Of a DNA stretch of 64,000 nucleotides, positions 25,990 to 34,161 are shown piece after piece. Position numbers and translations under genes: made by a program. A model generated the notes under the pieces. That model had not been told where the DNA came from, did no database searches, and worked only from the letters and a program-made list of their open reading frames with translations. Source of the stretch: CAWIJJ01 sp963836405 (GTDB taxonomy: Bacteria > Acidobacteriota > Terriglobia > Bryobacterales > Bryobacteraceae); contig CAWIJL010000015.1 of the NCBI GenBank assembly GCA_963836405.1, positions 1 to 64,000 on the forward strand, given 5' to 3'. How positions within the stretch are numbered: the stretch's first letter is position 1; the number at the start of each line of letters is the position of its first letter.

Positions 25990-26087
25990 GTCATTGAGTT
26001 AGTAAGTGCGCTTCGTAGTGCATGCCTGTACGAGCTTGGGGACATATAGGCCGGCGGGCCGAGGGAGCGGTTTTTACGACGGACTGC

Positions 26088-28715
26088 TTACCGCGTGGAT
26101 GCGAGTTGCAGGCGGACGAAGGAATTGTTTGGGAGTTTGCGGTCCCATGCGCGCCAGAGTTCGAGGCGGCGGTCTTCCCACTGGCGCGCGAGCGCTGTGT
26201 CGCCTGCGCGACGGTGAATTGCGGCGATGGCGGCATAGACGGTCGAGAAGGTGGTTGCGTCCGTCACGCTGGCTTCGGGTTTGGCCGGGAAAGCCTGCAT
26301 GCGTTCGAGGAGGAGGCGATACCGATCCAGGGCGCGGCCAGGATTGCCGGAGGCGGCTTCGAAGCCGGCGAGCGCGCTCAGCGCTTCGACGGCTTCCGAA
26401 TCGGGGTCCACGGCTTCGGCGGGATAAAGTTTGAGGCTGCGTAACTGCTCGAAGGCCCTGTCGAGACGCTTGCGGGCTTCCGGCGAACGGCCCAGACGGC
26501 GCAACGGATAAGTGGATCCGGCCAGAGCGAGGACTTCCTCGCGACGTGCTTTCTCGTTGTTACTAACTTCCGCCATGCGCTCGAGAACCTCGTCGTAAGT
26601 CGCGACGGAGCGGGCGGGATCGGAGTGGCGGAGGATGCCGGCTAATCCAATGCCGCGAATGGCAATCGAGATGCGGGACCGACTATCGTTCGGATCCCGG
26701 CTGGCCAAGTCTTGTTCCATGCTGAGGGCGCGGGCGAACAATTCAGCGGCCTCGGGTCCCCGGCCGAGGCTGACGGCGTCGTCTTCGCCGAGGATCGAGG
26801 CTTGGGTAGAGAGGGCCAGCGAGAGGCTCCATTTCCAACTTGCGCGCGTGTCACCGGGCGGCGGCACGGCCATGCGGACGGCGTCCTGGGCGGCGGCGAG
26901 AGCGCCGTCGAGATCGCCCTGCCGGCGGAGGGTCCTGGCGACAATAATCTGCGCCGCAGCGATCTGACGCGGCTGGCCGGTGCGTCTGGATAAGTCGATC
27001 ATGCGGCGCAGGAGGGCGAGCGCGCGTTCACTCAGATCCTTCCGCACATACCAGTTGGATACGTTGATACCGATCAATACGGCCTGGTCTCTTTCGGCGA
27101 CTTCCGGGAGGCCGCCGGCCAGATACTTGTCCAGCCAGCGTTCGGACTCGAATGCCAGCGGAAGCGCGGCCGAATCGGGACGCCGGTCTTCGGCCAGAAC
27201 CATGCGATCATGGGCGATTTGCGCGGCGCGGAGGAACGCCGTCCGGTTGCCGGGCTGCGCGGCCAGCACGGAACGGATCAGCTTTTCGGCGACTAGCAGA
27301 TTCTGCTCGGCATTTTCCGTCTGGCCGAGGTTGGCGGAGATCGGAACTCCCTGCACTCTTCCCACGCGCATATAGGCAGTGCCGACGTCCAGGGCGAGAT
27401 CCGAGTCGCCATGAACGTCGGCGGCCAGGCGGCGCAAATAGTCGAGCGAAGTATCGACGATGAATTGGCGCGCCCGCGTGCTGCCGGGAAGTCCGACCAC
27501 CTGCCGGTCGATCTCGAACAACTTGTTGGATAACTGGCGGACCTCCGCGAAACGGCGCTCGGCGACGATGCGCTGACGGTGGGCGACCCACATACCGGCG
27601 GTAGGTCCCGCCACGGCCAGCGACGCCGCCAGGACGGGAATCCAGTAGCGGCGAAGGAACTTGCGGGTACGATACCAGGCATTGCCGGAGCGCGCCTTCA
27701 CCGGCCGCGACTCGAGGAACGCGCGGATATCGTCCGCGAACGCTTCCACGGAAGCATACCGTTCGTTGGGTTCCTCACGTAGCGCCTTGCGGACGATACA
27801 TTCGAGATCGCGCGGGGGCCTCGGATCTTCCCGCCGGGGCGGGCCTGTGGGCGGTTCATCGGAAGCGGCGCGCGCGGATTCCCGGGGCGAGCGCCCGGTC
27901 AGCAACTTATGAAGGACCGCTCCCAGGGAATAGACATCGGTGGCCGTGGTCTGGATCCCACCGCCGAATTGCTCGGGGCTGGCGTAATTGGGAGTAAGTA
28001 GCCGGTCTACAGTCCGGGTCTCATCGGCGCTAACATCGAGTAACTTGGCAATGCCGAAATCGAGCAGCTTGGGATGGCCGGAGGAATCCACCAGAATGTT
28101 GGACGGCTTCAGATCTCTATGCACGATGAGACGCCCGTGCGCGTGCGAGACTCCCTCACAGACCTCCAGAAAGAGGCGGAGCCGGGAGCGAAGGTCGAGT
28201 CTGGCAGCGTATTCGTCGATCGACACGCCGTCCACCTTCTCCATGACGAGATAGGGACGCCCGTCGTCGGTATGCCCGGCGTCGATGAGCCGCGTGATGG
28301 ACGGGTGGTTCAAATTGGCGAGTAACTGGCGCTCCCGCAGGAAGCGCTCGCGCCAGGACGGCCGGTCGGCGTCGGCGCGAAGGAGTTTCACGGCGACCTG
28401 CTGCTGAAGTTCGCCGTCCTCGCGCTCGGCGAGGTAGACTGCGCCCATCCCGCCCGAACCGAGTAACCGCAGCAGCCGGTAGGGTCCGCAATACGCGGGC
28501 CCGGCGAGCGCGTGGAGGGCTTCCTTTGCCGCGCCGGAAACCCGCCGGGTGAACGACTCACCCGGAGTGGAATCGTACATAAGCAGCGATTGCAGGTCGG
28601 CACGGAGTTCGGTTGAGACTCCGCGTTCGACGAGAAGTCTATCGCGCTCGAGCGGCGGGAAGTCAGCGATCTCCTGGAAAAGGCCCCGCAATTCGGAGTT
28701 CACCACATCACCCAT
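26088..28715 (-). CDS. Hanks-type Ser/Thr protein kinase with C-terminal tetratricopeptide-like region
   Basis: I start at the ATG at 28715 (MGDVVNSELRGLFQEIADFP); 28757 is also possible. The 875-residue protein has an N-terminal helical segment, then a kinase domain at about residues 75-340: LLGSGGMGAVYLAE, VAVKLLR, HRDLKPSNIL, DFGIAKLL and the activation-loop SPEQF. A transmembrane helix follows near residue 365 (WIPVLAASLAVAGPTAGMWV). The last 480 residues are helical with TPR-like periodicity and probably periplasmic. It is divergent from an ECF sigma gene 154 bases away, a repeated acidobacterial pairing. Confidence 0.9.
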   Translation of the reverse strand: MGDVVNSELRGLFQEIADFPPLERDRLLVERGVSTELRADLQSLLMYDSTPGESFTRRVSGAAKEALHALAGPAYCGPYRLLRLLGSGGMGAVYLAEREDGELQQQVAVKLLRADADRPSWRERFLRERQLLANLNHPSITRLIDAGHTDDGRPYLVMEKVDGVSIDEYAARLDLRSRLRLFLEVCEGVSHAHGRLIVHRDLKPSNILVDSSGHPKLLDFGIAKLLDVSADETRTVDRLLTPNYASPEQFGGGIQTTATDVYSLGAVLHKLLTGRSPRESARAASDEPPTGPPRREDPRPPRDLECIVRKALREEPNERYASVEAFADDIRAFLESRPVKARSGNAWYRTRKFLRRYWIPVLAASLAVAGPTAGMWVAHRQRIVAERRFAEVRQLSNKLFEIDRQVVGLPGSTRARQFIVDTSLDYLRRLAADVHGDSDLALDVGTAYMRVGRVQGVPISANLGQTENAEQNLLVAEKLIRSVLAAQPGNRTAFLRAAQIAHDRMVLAEDRRPDSAALPLAFESERWLDKYLAGGLPEVAERDQAVLIGINVSNWYVRKDLSERALALLRRMIDLSRRTGQPRQIAAAQIIVARTLRRQGDLDGALAAAQDAVRMAVPPPGDTRASWKWSLSLALSTQASILGEDDAVSLGRGPEAAELFARALSMEQDLASRDPNDSRSRISIAIRGIGLAGILRHSDPARSVATYDEVLERMAEVSNNEKARREEVLALAGSTYPLRRLGRSPEARKRLDRAFEQLRSLKLYPAEAVDPDSEAVEALSALAGFEAASGNPGRALDRYRLLLERMQAFPAKPEASVTDATTFSTVYAAIAAIHRRAGDTALARQWEDRRLELWRAWDRKLPNNSFVRLQLASTR

Positions 28716-28852
28716 GATTTCTACATCCCTGACACGGTACGCGTAAGGAAGGGACAAAAAGGCTCACGGCAATTCTATCAGCCGCAGACGGTTACTTTCA
28801 GGTGGTGCTCGCGACCGGGTAGGAAAACGAGCGATTCGGGACGAGGGACGAA

Positions 28853-28868
28853 GTGATAGGATTATCAC
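28853..28868. promoter_or_regulatory. GTGATA-GGAT-TATCAC inverted repeat directly before the sigma-factor start
   Basis: Perfect 6-base arms with a 4-base spacer, ending one base before the GTG start at 28870. No other ribosome site is visible, so the hairpin may hide initiation, or it may be an operator. Confidence 0.45.
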
Positions 28869-28869
28869 C

Positions 28870-29433
28870 GTGGCCGACCCTATACCGGAACTGCTGAGCA
28901 GGCTGCGCACTGGAGACCGCGCCGCGGCCGACGAACTGACGCCGGCGCTTTACGCGGAACTGCACCGGATTGCGGCGCGCCGCCTTTCGGCGGAACGGCT
29001 GAACCACACGCTGCAGGCGACGGCGCTGGTGCATGAAGCGTACTTGAAACTGCATGGCGGCGGGGATCGGGAGTTTGCCGATGACGCGCACTTCCTGGCG
29101 GTGGCTTCGCGCGTGATGCGGCAGGTTCTGGTGGACTACGCGAGGGCGCGGTCGAGCCAGAAGCGGTCGGCGGGGCAGGGAATCGTGCAGTGGACGGCGA
29201 GTCTCGAAGTGAGCAGCGACAGCGGCCCGGAGCTGCTCGATCTCATCGAACTGGATGGAGCGGTTCAGGCGCTGGCGGCGGAAGACGCATCGCTGGCGCG
29301 GCTTATCGAGATGCGCTATTTCGGCGGCATGACGGCGGAAGAAACCGCGGAAGCGCTCGGGTTGTCTCCTCATGTAGTGCGCCATGACCTGCGATTTGCG
29401 CAAGCCTGGCTGCGCCGCAAGTTGAGCAAATAA
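28870..29433 (+). CDS. ECF sigma factor of the TIGR02999 type
   Basis: GTG start, 187 residues. Region 2 shows the family marks PALYAELHRIAARRLSAERL, NHTLQATALVHEAYLKL and RQVLVDYARARSSQKR. Region 4 shows IEMRYFGGMTAEETAEALGL. TIGR02999 sigma factors are abundant in Acidobacteria and Planctomycetes and often lie beside Ser/Thr kinase genes, as here. Control by phosphorylation rather than by a classical anti-sigma factor is therefore plausible. Confidence 0.88.
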   Translation: MADPIPELLSRLRTGDRAAADELTPALYAELHRIAARRLSAERLNHTLQATALVHEAYLKLHGGGDREFADDAHFLAVASRVMRQVLVDYARARSSQKRSAGQGIVQWTASLEVSSDSGPELLDLIELDGAVQALAAEDASLARLIEMRYFGGMTAEETAEALGLSPHVVRHDLRFAQAWLRRKLSK

Positions 29434-29475
29434 TTTTTCGCGAAATTGCCCGCCATTTTCCGCGTTCGAAAGTAG

Positions 29476-29503
29476 GGGCGTGAAATTCGTCGGTTTCACG
29501 CCC
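29476..29503 (+). terminator. Hairpin between the sigma gene and the selenium-binding-protein gene
   Basis: GGGCGTGAAA (29476-29485) and TTTCACGCCC (29494-29503) form a perfect 10-bp stem with an 8-base loop, 43 bases after the sigma stop. It is not followed by a U-run, so it could instead be an operator for the gene starting at 29563. Confidence 0.45.
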
Positions 29504-29562
29504 GGCAGGCTGTGGCAGAAGCCGGAGAACACCGCTCACCACGGACTGCCAGGAGATAACGA

Positions 29563-30972
29563 ATGCAGAAATGGACAGTGGACCCTTCCTTTTATCCATC
29601 ACCCAGGATGGCGATGGAGTCTCCGCGCGAGTCGCTGGCGTATGTGGCGATGCTGAGCGCAAAACCAAAGCAGCCGGACGCGATGGGCGTCGTGGATGTG
29701 AACCCCGAGTCGCGGAGTTACGGCCGCCTGATCGGCCGGATGGACATGCCGAATGCAGGCGACGAGTTGCATCACTTCGGATGGAACGCCTGCAGTTCGT
29801 GCCTATGTCCGTATTCGCCGCACCCGCACATGGAGCGCCGCTACCTGGTGGTGCCGGGCTTGCGATCGTCGCGCATTCACATTCTCGACACCCGGCCCGA
29901 TCCGCGCAATCCGAAGATCGTGAAGGTTCTGGAGCCGGAATACGTGATGAAACGAAGCGGATACAGCCGGCCCCATACGTCTCACTGTGGTCCGGACGGC
30001 ATCTACATGAACGCGATCGGAGCGCCGGATGGCGGCGGTCCCGGGGGCGTGTTCGTAATGGATCCGGAAACGTTCGATATCCGGGGCGCCTGGGAGCTGG
30101 ACCGGGGACCGCAAGTACTTTCCTACGATTTCTGGTGGCACCTGGGATACGACACGATGATCACGAGCGAATGGGGAACGCCGAAGATGGTGGAGGACGG
30201 CATCAACCCCGAGTTGTTGTTGGGAGGAAAGTACGGGCACCAGCTACACGTCTGGGATCTGCACAAGCGGCGCCACAAGGAGTCGCTCGATCTCGGCGCC
30301 GATCAGCAGATGGTGCTGGAACTTCGTCCCGCCCACAACCCGTCTCACGCATACGGCTTTGCGGGGGTTGTGATTTCGACCAAGGATTTGTCGGCGTCTG
30401 TCTGGCTGTGGTATCGCGACCAGCCCAACGGCAAGCGGAACGGCGGTTTCAAACTATGTAAGGCGATCGAAATTCCGGCCGAACCGGCAGATCCCGAACG
30501 GCTGCCACCGCTGCTGAAAGGGTTCGGCGCAGTGCCTCCGCTGGTGACCGATTTGAACCTGTCGCTGGACGACCGCTACCTTTACGTATCGTGCTGGGGA
30601 ACGGGAGAATTGCGGCAGTACGATGTGACGGATCCCTTCCAGCCGCGCCTGGTGTCCAGCATCCGGATTGGTGGAATCGCGAAGCGTGCGCCGCATCCGC
30701 GGTGTCCGGCCGAACCGCTGAACGGCGCGCCGCAGATGGTGGAGATCAGCCGCGACGGCCGTCGTGTGTACTTCACCAACTCGCTGTACTCGGCCTGGGA
30801 CGAACAGTTCTATCCGGACGGCATTCGGGGGTGGATGGCAAAAGCGGACGTGGGGCCGGACGGAGGAATGCATCTGGACGAGCGATTCTTCCTGGAATGC
30901 GAAGGTATGCGGCCGCACCAAACCCACCTGGAAGGCGGCGATGCGTCGTCGGATTCCTACTGCTACGCGTGA
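29563..30972 (+). CDS. Selenium-binding protein SBP56/SELENBP1 family (methanethiol oxidase type)
   Basis: A 469-residue protein with AGGAG upstream. It follows the SBP56 pattern throughout: SPRESLAYVAML, DELHHFGWNACSSCLC (the conserved CxxC), SRPHTSHCGPDGIYMN, LSYDFWWHLGYDTMITSEWG, HQLHVWDLHKRRH, LSLDDRYLYVSCWGTGELRQ and RPHQTHLEGGD near the end. Several conserved His residues bind metal in this beta-propeller. Members oxidise methanethiol to formaldehyde, hydrogen peroxide and hydrogen sulfide; the bacterial role here is inferred from the family. A membrane-protein gene follows after 11 bases. Confidence 0.92.
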   Translation: MQKWTVDPSFYPSPRMAMESPRESLAYVAMLSAKPKQPDAMGVVDVNPESRSYGRLIGRMDMPNAGDELHHFGWNACSSCLCPYSPHPHMERRYLVVPGLRSSRIHILDTRPDPRNPKIVKVLEPEYVMKRSGYSRPHTSHCGPDGIYMNAIGAPDGGGPGGVFVMDPETFDIRGAWELDRGPQVLSYDFWWHLGYDTMITSEWGTPKMVEDGINPELLLGGKYGHQLHVWDLHKRRHKESLDLGADQQMVLELRPAHNPSHAYGFAGVVISTKDLSASVWLWYRDQPNGKRNGGFKLCKAIEIPAEPADPERLPPLLKGFGAVPPLVTDLNLSLDDRYLYVSCWGTGELRQYDVTDPFQPRLVSSIRIGGIAKRAPHPRCPAEPLNGAPQMVEISRDGRRVYFTNSLYSAWDEQFYPDGIRGWMAKADVGPDGGMHLDERFFLECEGMRPHQTHLEGGDASSDSYCYA

Positions 30973-30983
30973 AAGGAGATGTC

Positions 30984-31625
30984 ATGGATGCGACGAATGT
31001 CTGGCCATGGCTGGCCCTCGCGGGACTGGGGGCCTTTCACGGGCTGAATCCGGGAATGGGCTGGCTCTTCGCGGTGGCGTTGGGGATGCAGGAGAAGAGA
31101 AGTGCCGCGGTGTGGCGCGCTCTTCTTCCGCTGGCGGCCGGGCACTGTCTGGCGGTGGGCGCGGCCGTAACGGTTGCTGCACTCGCCGGCATCGCTCTGT
31201 CGCCGGCACTGATGCGCTGGCCGGTTGGCGTGCTGTTAATCGGACTGGGCGTGCGCCGGTTGTTCCGCCACTGCCATACGAGCGGCGTCGGCATGCGGAC
31301 GGGGATGCGCGGCCTGACCGTGTGGTCGTTCCTCATGGCGACGGCGCACGGCGCGGGCCTGATGGTGCTGCCTGTGTTTCTGGAGATGACGGCGCAGGCA
31401 GCCTCGGGTCCGAGCTGCCATGCGCATGTGGCTGGCACGGGGCCGGCCACCGCTTTCGCCGCCACCATGGTGCACGGAGCGGGCTACCTGGCGGTCACGG
31501 CGGTGGCGGCGTGGCTGGTATTTGAAAAACTCGGAGTGGGATTGCTGCGGCGCGCGTGGTTCAACCTGGACCTCTTGTGGGCGGGCGCGTTGATTGCCAC
31601 GGGAAGCCTGACCCTGGTCCTCTAA
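30984..31625 (+). CDS. Polytopic membrane protein partnered with the SBP56 gene
   Basis: ATG at 30984 with AAGGAG upstream, 11 bases after the SBP56 stop, so one operon. The 213-residue protein has about six transmembrane helices and conserved-looking polar residues inside them: GAFHGLNPGMGWLFAVALG, LAAGHCLAVG, MATAHGAGLM and MVHGAGYLA, plus CHAHVAG in a loop. The His and Cys pattern suggests metal or sulfur handling. From memory similar small membrane proteins sit beside SBP56 genes elsewhere; no function is established. Confidence 0.75.
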   Translation: MDATNVWPWLALAGLGAFHGLNPGMGWLFAVALGMQEKRSAAVWRALLPLAAGHCLAVGAAVTVAALAGIALSPALMRWPVGVLLIGLGVRRLFRHCHTSGVGMRTGMRGLTVWSFLMATAHGAGLMVLPVFLEMTAQAASGPSCHAHVAGTGPATAFAATMVHGAGYLAVTAVAAWLVFEKLGVGLLRRAWFNLDLLWAGALIATGSLTLVL

Positions 31626-31700
31626 CCGGAACGAAGCACCCTCGGAAAATCATGCGAAAAATTCTCCGAATCCCGCTGTAAGGGATGTAGGTACTCGCCA

Positions 31701-32450
31701 ATGATTATCCGGGACGCACAAATATCGATTCTTGAAGAGGACGTGGTGGCGCGGTTCGACCGGTCGCTGGCGGACCACCTCCGGCAATACGCGCCGCGCG
31801 AAGCGAAGCCGCTGGGCGAAGACGAACTGCTGGCGGTTGTTCGTCTTGGCAGGGAGCGGGCGGCGCAGGTGGACCTCACCAGCCGGGAGAGTATCCGGCT
31901 GTACCTGGAGCTGATGTTCCTCTTTGGCAGCGGATTCTCCACGGACCCGCAGTATCCGTGGGCAGCGCGCGCGCTGGCCAAAGATGGAGGGGTGCAGGAC
32001 CAACGGCAGCGCGCGGGCGCTTTGCATTCGCTCGCCATCCGCTACCTGCACACCGTGTGGGGCGAGAAGCGCGAGTTCATCTCGATGGCGTTGCAGCGCC
32101 TGACCGTGCACCGTTTGCGAGATCTTCTGGACAGCGGGCCTGCGCCTGGATCGCTGGTTGGGAAGCTGAATGCGATCTATCCCGAGAAGTGCGCCTACCT
32201 GGGAAAAGACGGGGTGCTCCTGCTGATTCAACAGGCGAACCGGCTTGCGGCGGAGAACGGACTGGGGGGAGCGGGGGCTCGCGCTTTGGCCGCGGTGCTG
32301 GTGTTTGTGCTGGGACACGAAACGGATCGCGATCCGATTCGTCCCTGGGTGGCGTCGATCCTTCGCGATACGGCTTCGCTCGAGCCGGCGGCGCGGACGG
32401 AAGCGCTGGAAAACAGAATTTGGGAGGAATTCAGAAATGGGATGGGGTGA
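31701..32450 (+). CDS. Hypothetical helical protein with internal duplication, gene 1 of a four-gene operon
   Basis: A 249-residue, mostly alpha-helical protein starting MIIRDAQISILEEDVVARF. Two halves resemble each other: LLAVVRLGRERAAQVDLTSR with MFLFGSGFSTDPQYPWA in the first, and VLLLIQQANRLAAENGLGG with VFVLGHETDRDPIRPWVASI in the second. From memory related proteins occur in type VI secretion or PAAR/VgrG-linked gene clusters of Proteobacteria; I cannot confirm this here, and no VgrG or PAAR gene is visible. The stop lies 14 bases inside the next gene. Confidence 0.65.
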   Translation: MIIRDAQISILEEDVVARFDRSLADHLRQYAPREAKPLGEDELLAVVRLGRERAAQVDLTSRESIRLYLELMFLFGSGFSTDPQYPWAARALAKDGGVQDQRQRAGALHSLAIRYLHTVWGEKREFISMALQRLTVHRLRDLLDSGPAPGSLVGKLNAIYPEKCAYLGKDGVLLLIQQANRLAAENGLGGAGARALAAVLVFVLGHETDRDPIRPWVASILRDTASLEPAARTEALENRIWEEFRNGMG

Positions 32451-33426
32451 CTCGCCGGATCCGGCTGCGCCGCAATTCGACCGCGACGCGCCGGCAAAAT
32501 GCGCCGTGCAGGAATGCCCGTGCGTCAAGATGAAGAAGTTGAAGGTCATGTCGCTGGAGTTCGCCAACGACCATGGCATGTTACACGACTACAAGGCCGA
32601 CTTCCGCCCGAGCGGGAAGAAGTACCGGAAACCGGAATGGGATGGAACCAACTCCAAACCCGTCAGTTACTCGATGGACGATTACATCGAGGTGTGGCTG
32701 ACCTTCATGGTGGAGCCCGCGGACGCCTGCCCGGAAACGGGCGGCATCAAAGGATCGGGACCACAGGGCATCTTCTTCGAACTGACAAATTACACCTTCG
32801 TTCCGGGAGTCAACCGGGTCTTCATGATCGCGCGCAAGGCCCTGGCGCGGGTGGTTCAAATTTTCAACCTCGAGGTCATCTGGAAGACCGTTGGCGTGAG
32901 TGCCGACTTCGACTTCTTCCAGGATTTCACACTGAATCGAGTCTATGTGACTTATGCCAAGCCTTATAACGGGACCAGGTGGAACAATACGGTTACCGAA
33001 AAAAGGCTGGAGTGGCTGTGCACTGTGTGCAACGGCGACACCAATGGACACGATTCCGTGATGAAGATTCACGACAAAGGGGGAAAATATGCCGTCGGCG
33101 CTCCGGAGCCGAAATCGCACTGGCAGGTTGTGGAAGGAGTGCGGTGCGAATGCATCGACCTGTCGGTCTTTTACATGCTCGCGTCCCGGATGCTTGGCCT
33201 CAAGGCCGGCGAGCTGGTCTTTCTGTATCCAATGGAAGGCAAGCTGACCAAAGAGTCTACGAGCTCACTCGAGAGGGAGTCGCGATTCATCCTGGGTGAA
33301 GGGCACGAGGGCCGCCATGACCGGGATCGGGATACCGAACTGCTTCTCATGGTGGATGGGGGCAACGGCTGGAATCAGTACGAAGCCTGTTTCAAGTTTA
33401 CGCATCCGGACAAGGGGGAAACATGA
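32437..33426 (+). CDS. Hypothetical protein with a possible transglutaminase-like Cys segment, gene 2 of four
   Basis: A 329-residue protein. A Cys-rich N-terminus (CAVQECPCVKMKK) leads into a beta-rich domain with many aromatic residues, then a segment LEWLCTVCNGDTNGHDS, and later VRCECIDLSVFYMLASRMLG. The spacing of a buried Cys at the head of a helix ending in LASRMLGL recalls the catalytic Cys helix of transglutaminase-like proteins, but the matching His and Asp are not certain. The start overlaps gene 1 by 14 bases and the stop overlaps gene 3 (ATGA), so translation is coupled. Confidence 0.6.
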   Translation: MGWGDSPDPAAPQFDRDAPAKCAVQECPCVKMKKLKVMSLEFANDHGMLHDYKADFRPSGKKYRKPEWDGTNSKPVSYSMDDYIEVWLTFMVEPADACPETGGIKGSGPQGIFFELTNYTFVPGVNRVFMIARKALARVVQIFNLEVIWKTVGVSADFDFFQDFTLNRVYVTYAKPYNGTRWNNTVTEKRLEWLCTVCNGDTNGHDSVMKIHDKGGKYAVGAPEPKSHWQVVEGVRCECIDLSVFYMLASRMLGLKAGELVFLYPMEGKLTKESTSSLERESRFILGEGHEGRHDRDRDTELLLMVDGGNGWNQYEACFKFTHPDKGET

Positions 33427-33602
33427 AGACGCGCTACTATGCCGGTGGGGCGGAGGTGTATAACACGGCCGAAGAAGTAATGAAATCGGTGTGTAAGACG
33501 ACCCACTGGACGTATATCACGGATTTACGCGATGTCGGGGGACGAATCGGCGAGAATATCTGCTATAACCCCGGTCCCTCTCCGGTCGATAAGTGGAACT
33601 AA
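33423..33602 (+). CDS. Small hypothetical protein, gene 3 of four
   Basis: A 59-residue frame starting at an ATGA overlap with gene 2 and ending five bases before gene 4. It begins MKTRYYAGGAEVYNTAEEVM and contains two Cys, THWTYITDLRDVGGRIGENI and NPGPSPVDKWN. Balanced composition and perfect coupling on both sides make it a real gene despite its size. Family not recognised; it could be an immunity-type or chaperone-type partner of gene 2. Confidence 0.6.
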   Translation: MKTRYYAGGAEVYNTAEEVMKSVCKTTHWTYITDLRDVGGRIGENICYNPGPSPVDKWN

Positions 33603-33606
33603 CACC

Positions 33607-34161
33607 ATGAGCGCGATGTCGGGTGAACTTCTCAGTTACGAATATCGAAATGAAAGCGGAGTGGGCGTACCGGCGGCGGTACAGCTTGCCGGACAATGGT
33701 TGCAGGAAATTTTCCAGGAGCCCTGGTGGCCGGACAACAAGGTGCGTCACCTGGTGCACCAGGGCGGCGGCACGAGCTGTGATGCGGTAGCGGTCCGCTA
33801 TCGCGCGGGCGACGCGGAAGCGCCTCTCGAGATAACCGTTCTTCAGACGGTGTTCTACATCGTGGTGGCGGTGAGCCGCGAATCCGCCGGGAAACCGGAC
33901 CCGGGAGAACTGGGACGGCGGCTCTTCAGCCGCTCCGAACGGCTACAACTGGCGGTCCTGACTCAGGAGGCGACCGGCGCAACCGGACGGCAGGTCTCGA
34001 ACGTGGCGTATCGGGATTGCGACTGGCTGGACACGATGGAGTGGTGGAGCGACGAAAACCTGGTCGGGTTCGAAATGCTGAAGCGAACCGGCGCCGAACA
34101 GCCGAGTATCGTGAGGCCGGAACGCGAGGCCAACCTTACGTGGTTTGCGCGATTCGACTAG
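33607..34161 (+). CDS. Hypothetical protein, gene 4 of four
   Basis: ATG at 33607 gives 184 residues. The protein is acidic and Trp-rich (EIFQEPWWPDNKVRHLVHQG, DWLDTMEWWSDENLVGFEML) with one hydrophobic strand pair (ITVLQTVFYIVVAVSR). It lacks a signal peptide. It closes the operon and overlaps the converging DASS transporter gene by four bases. I do not recognise the family. Confidence 0.6.
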   Translation: MSAMSGELLSYEYRNESGVGVPAAVQLAGQWLQEIFQEPWWPDNKVRHLVHQGGGTSCDAVAVRYRAGDAEAPLEITVLQTVFYIVVAVSRESAGKPDPGELGRRLFSRSERLQLAVLTQEATGATGRQVSNVAYRDCDWLDTMEWWSDENLVGFEMLKRTGAEQPSIVRPEREANLTWFARFD

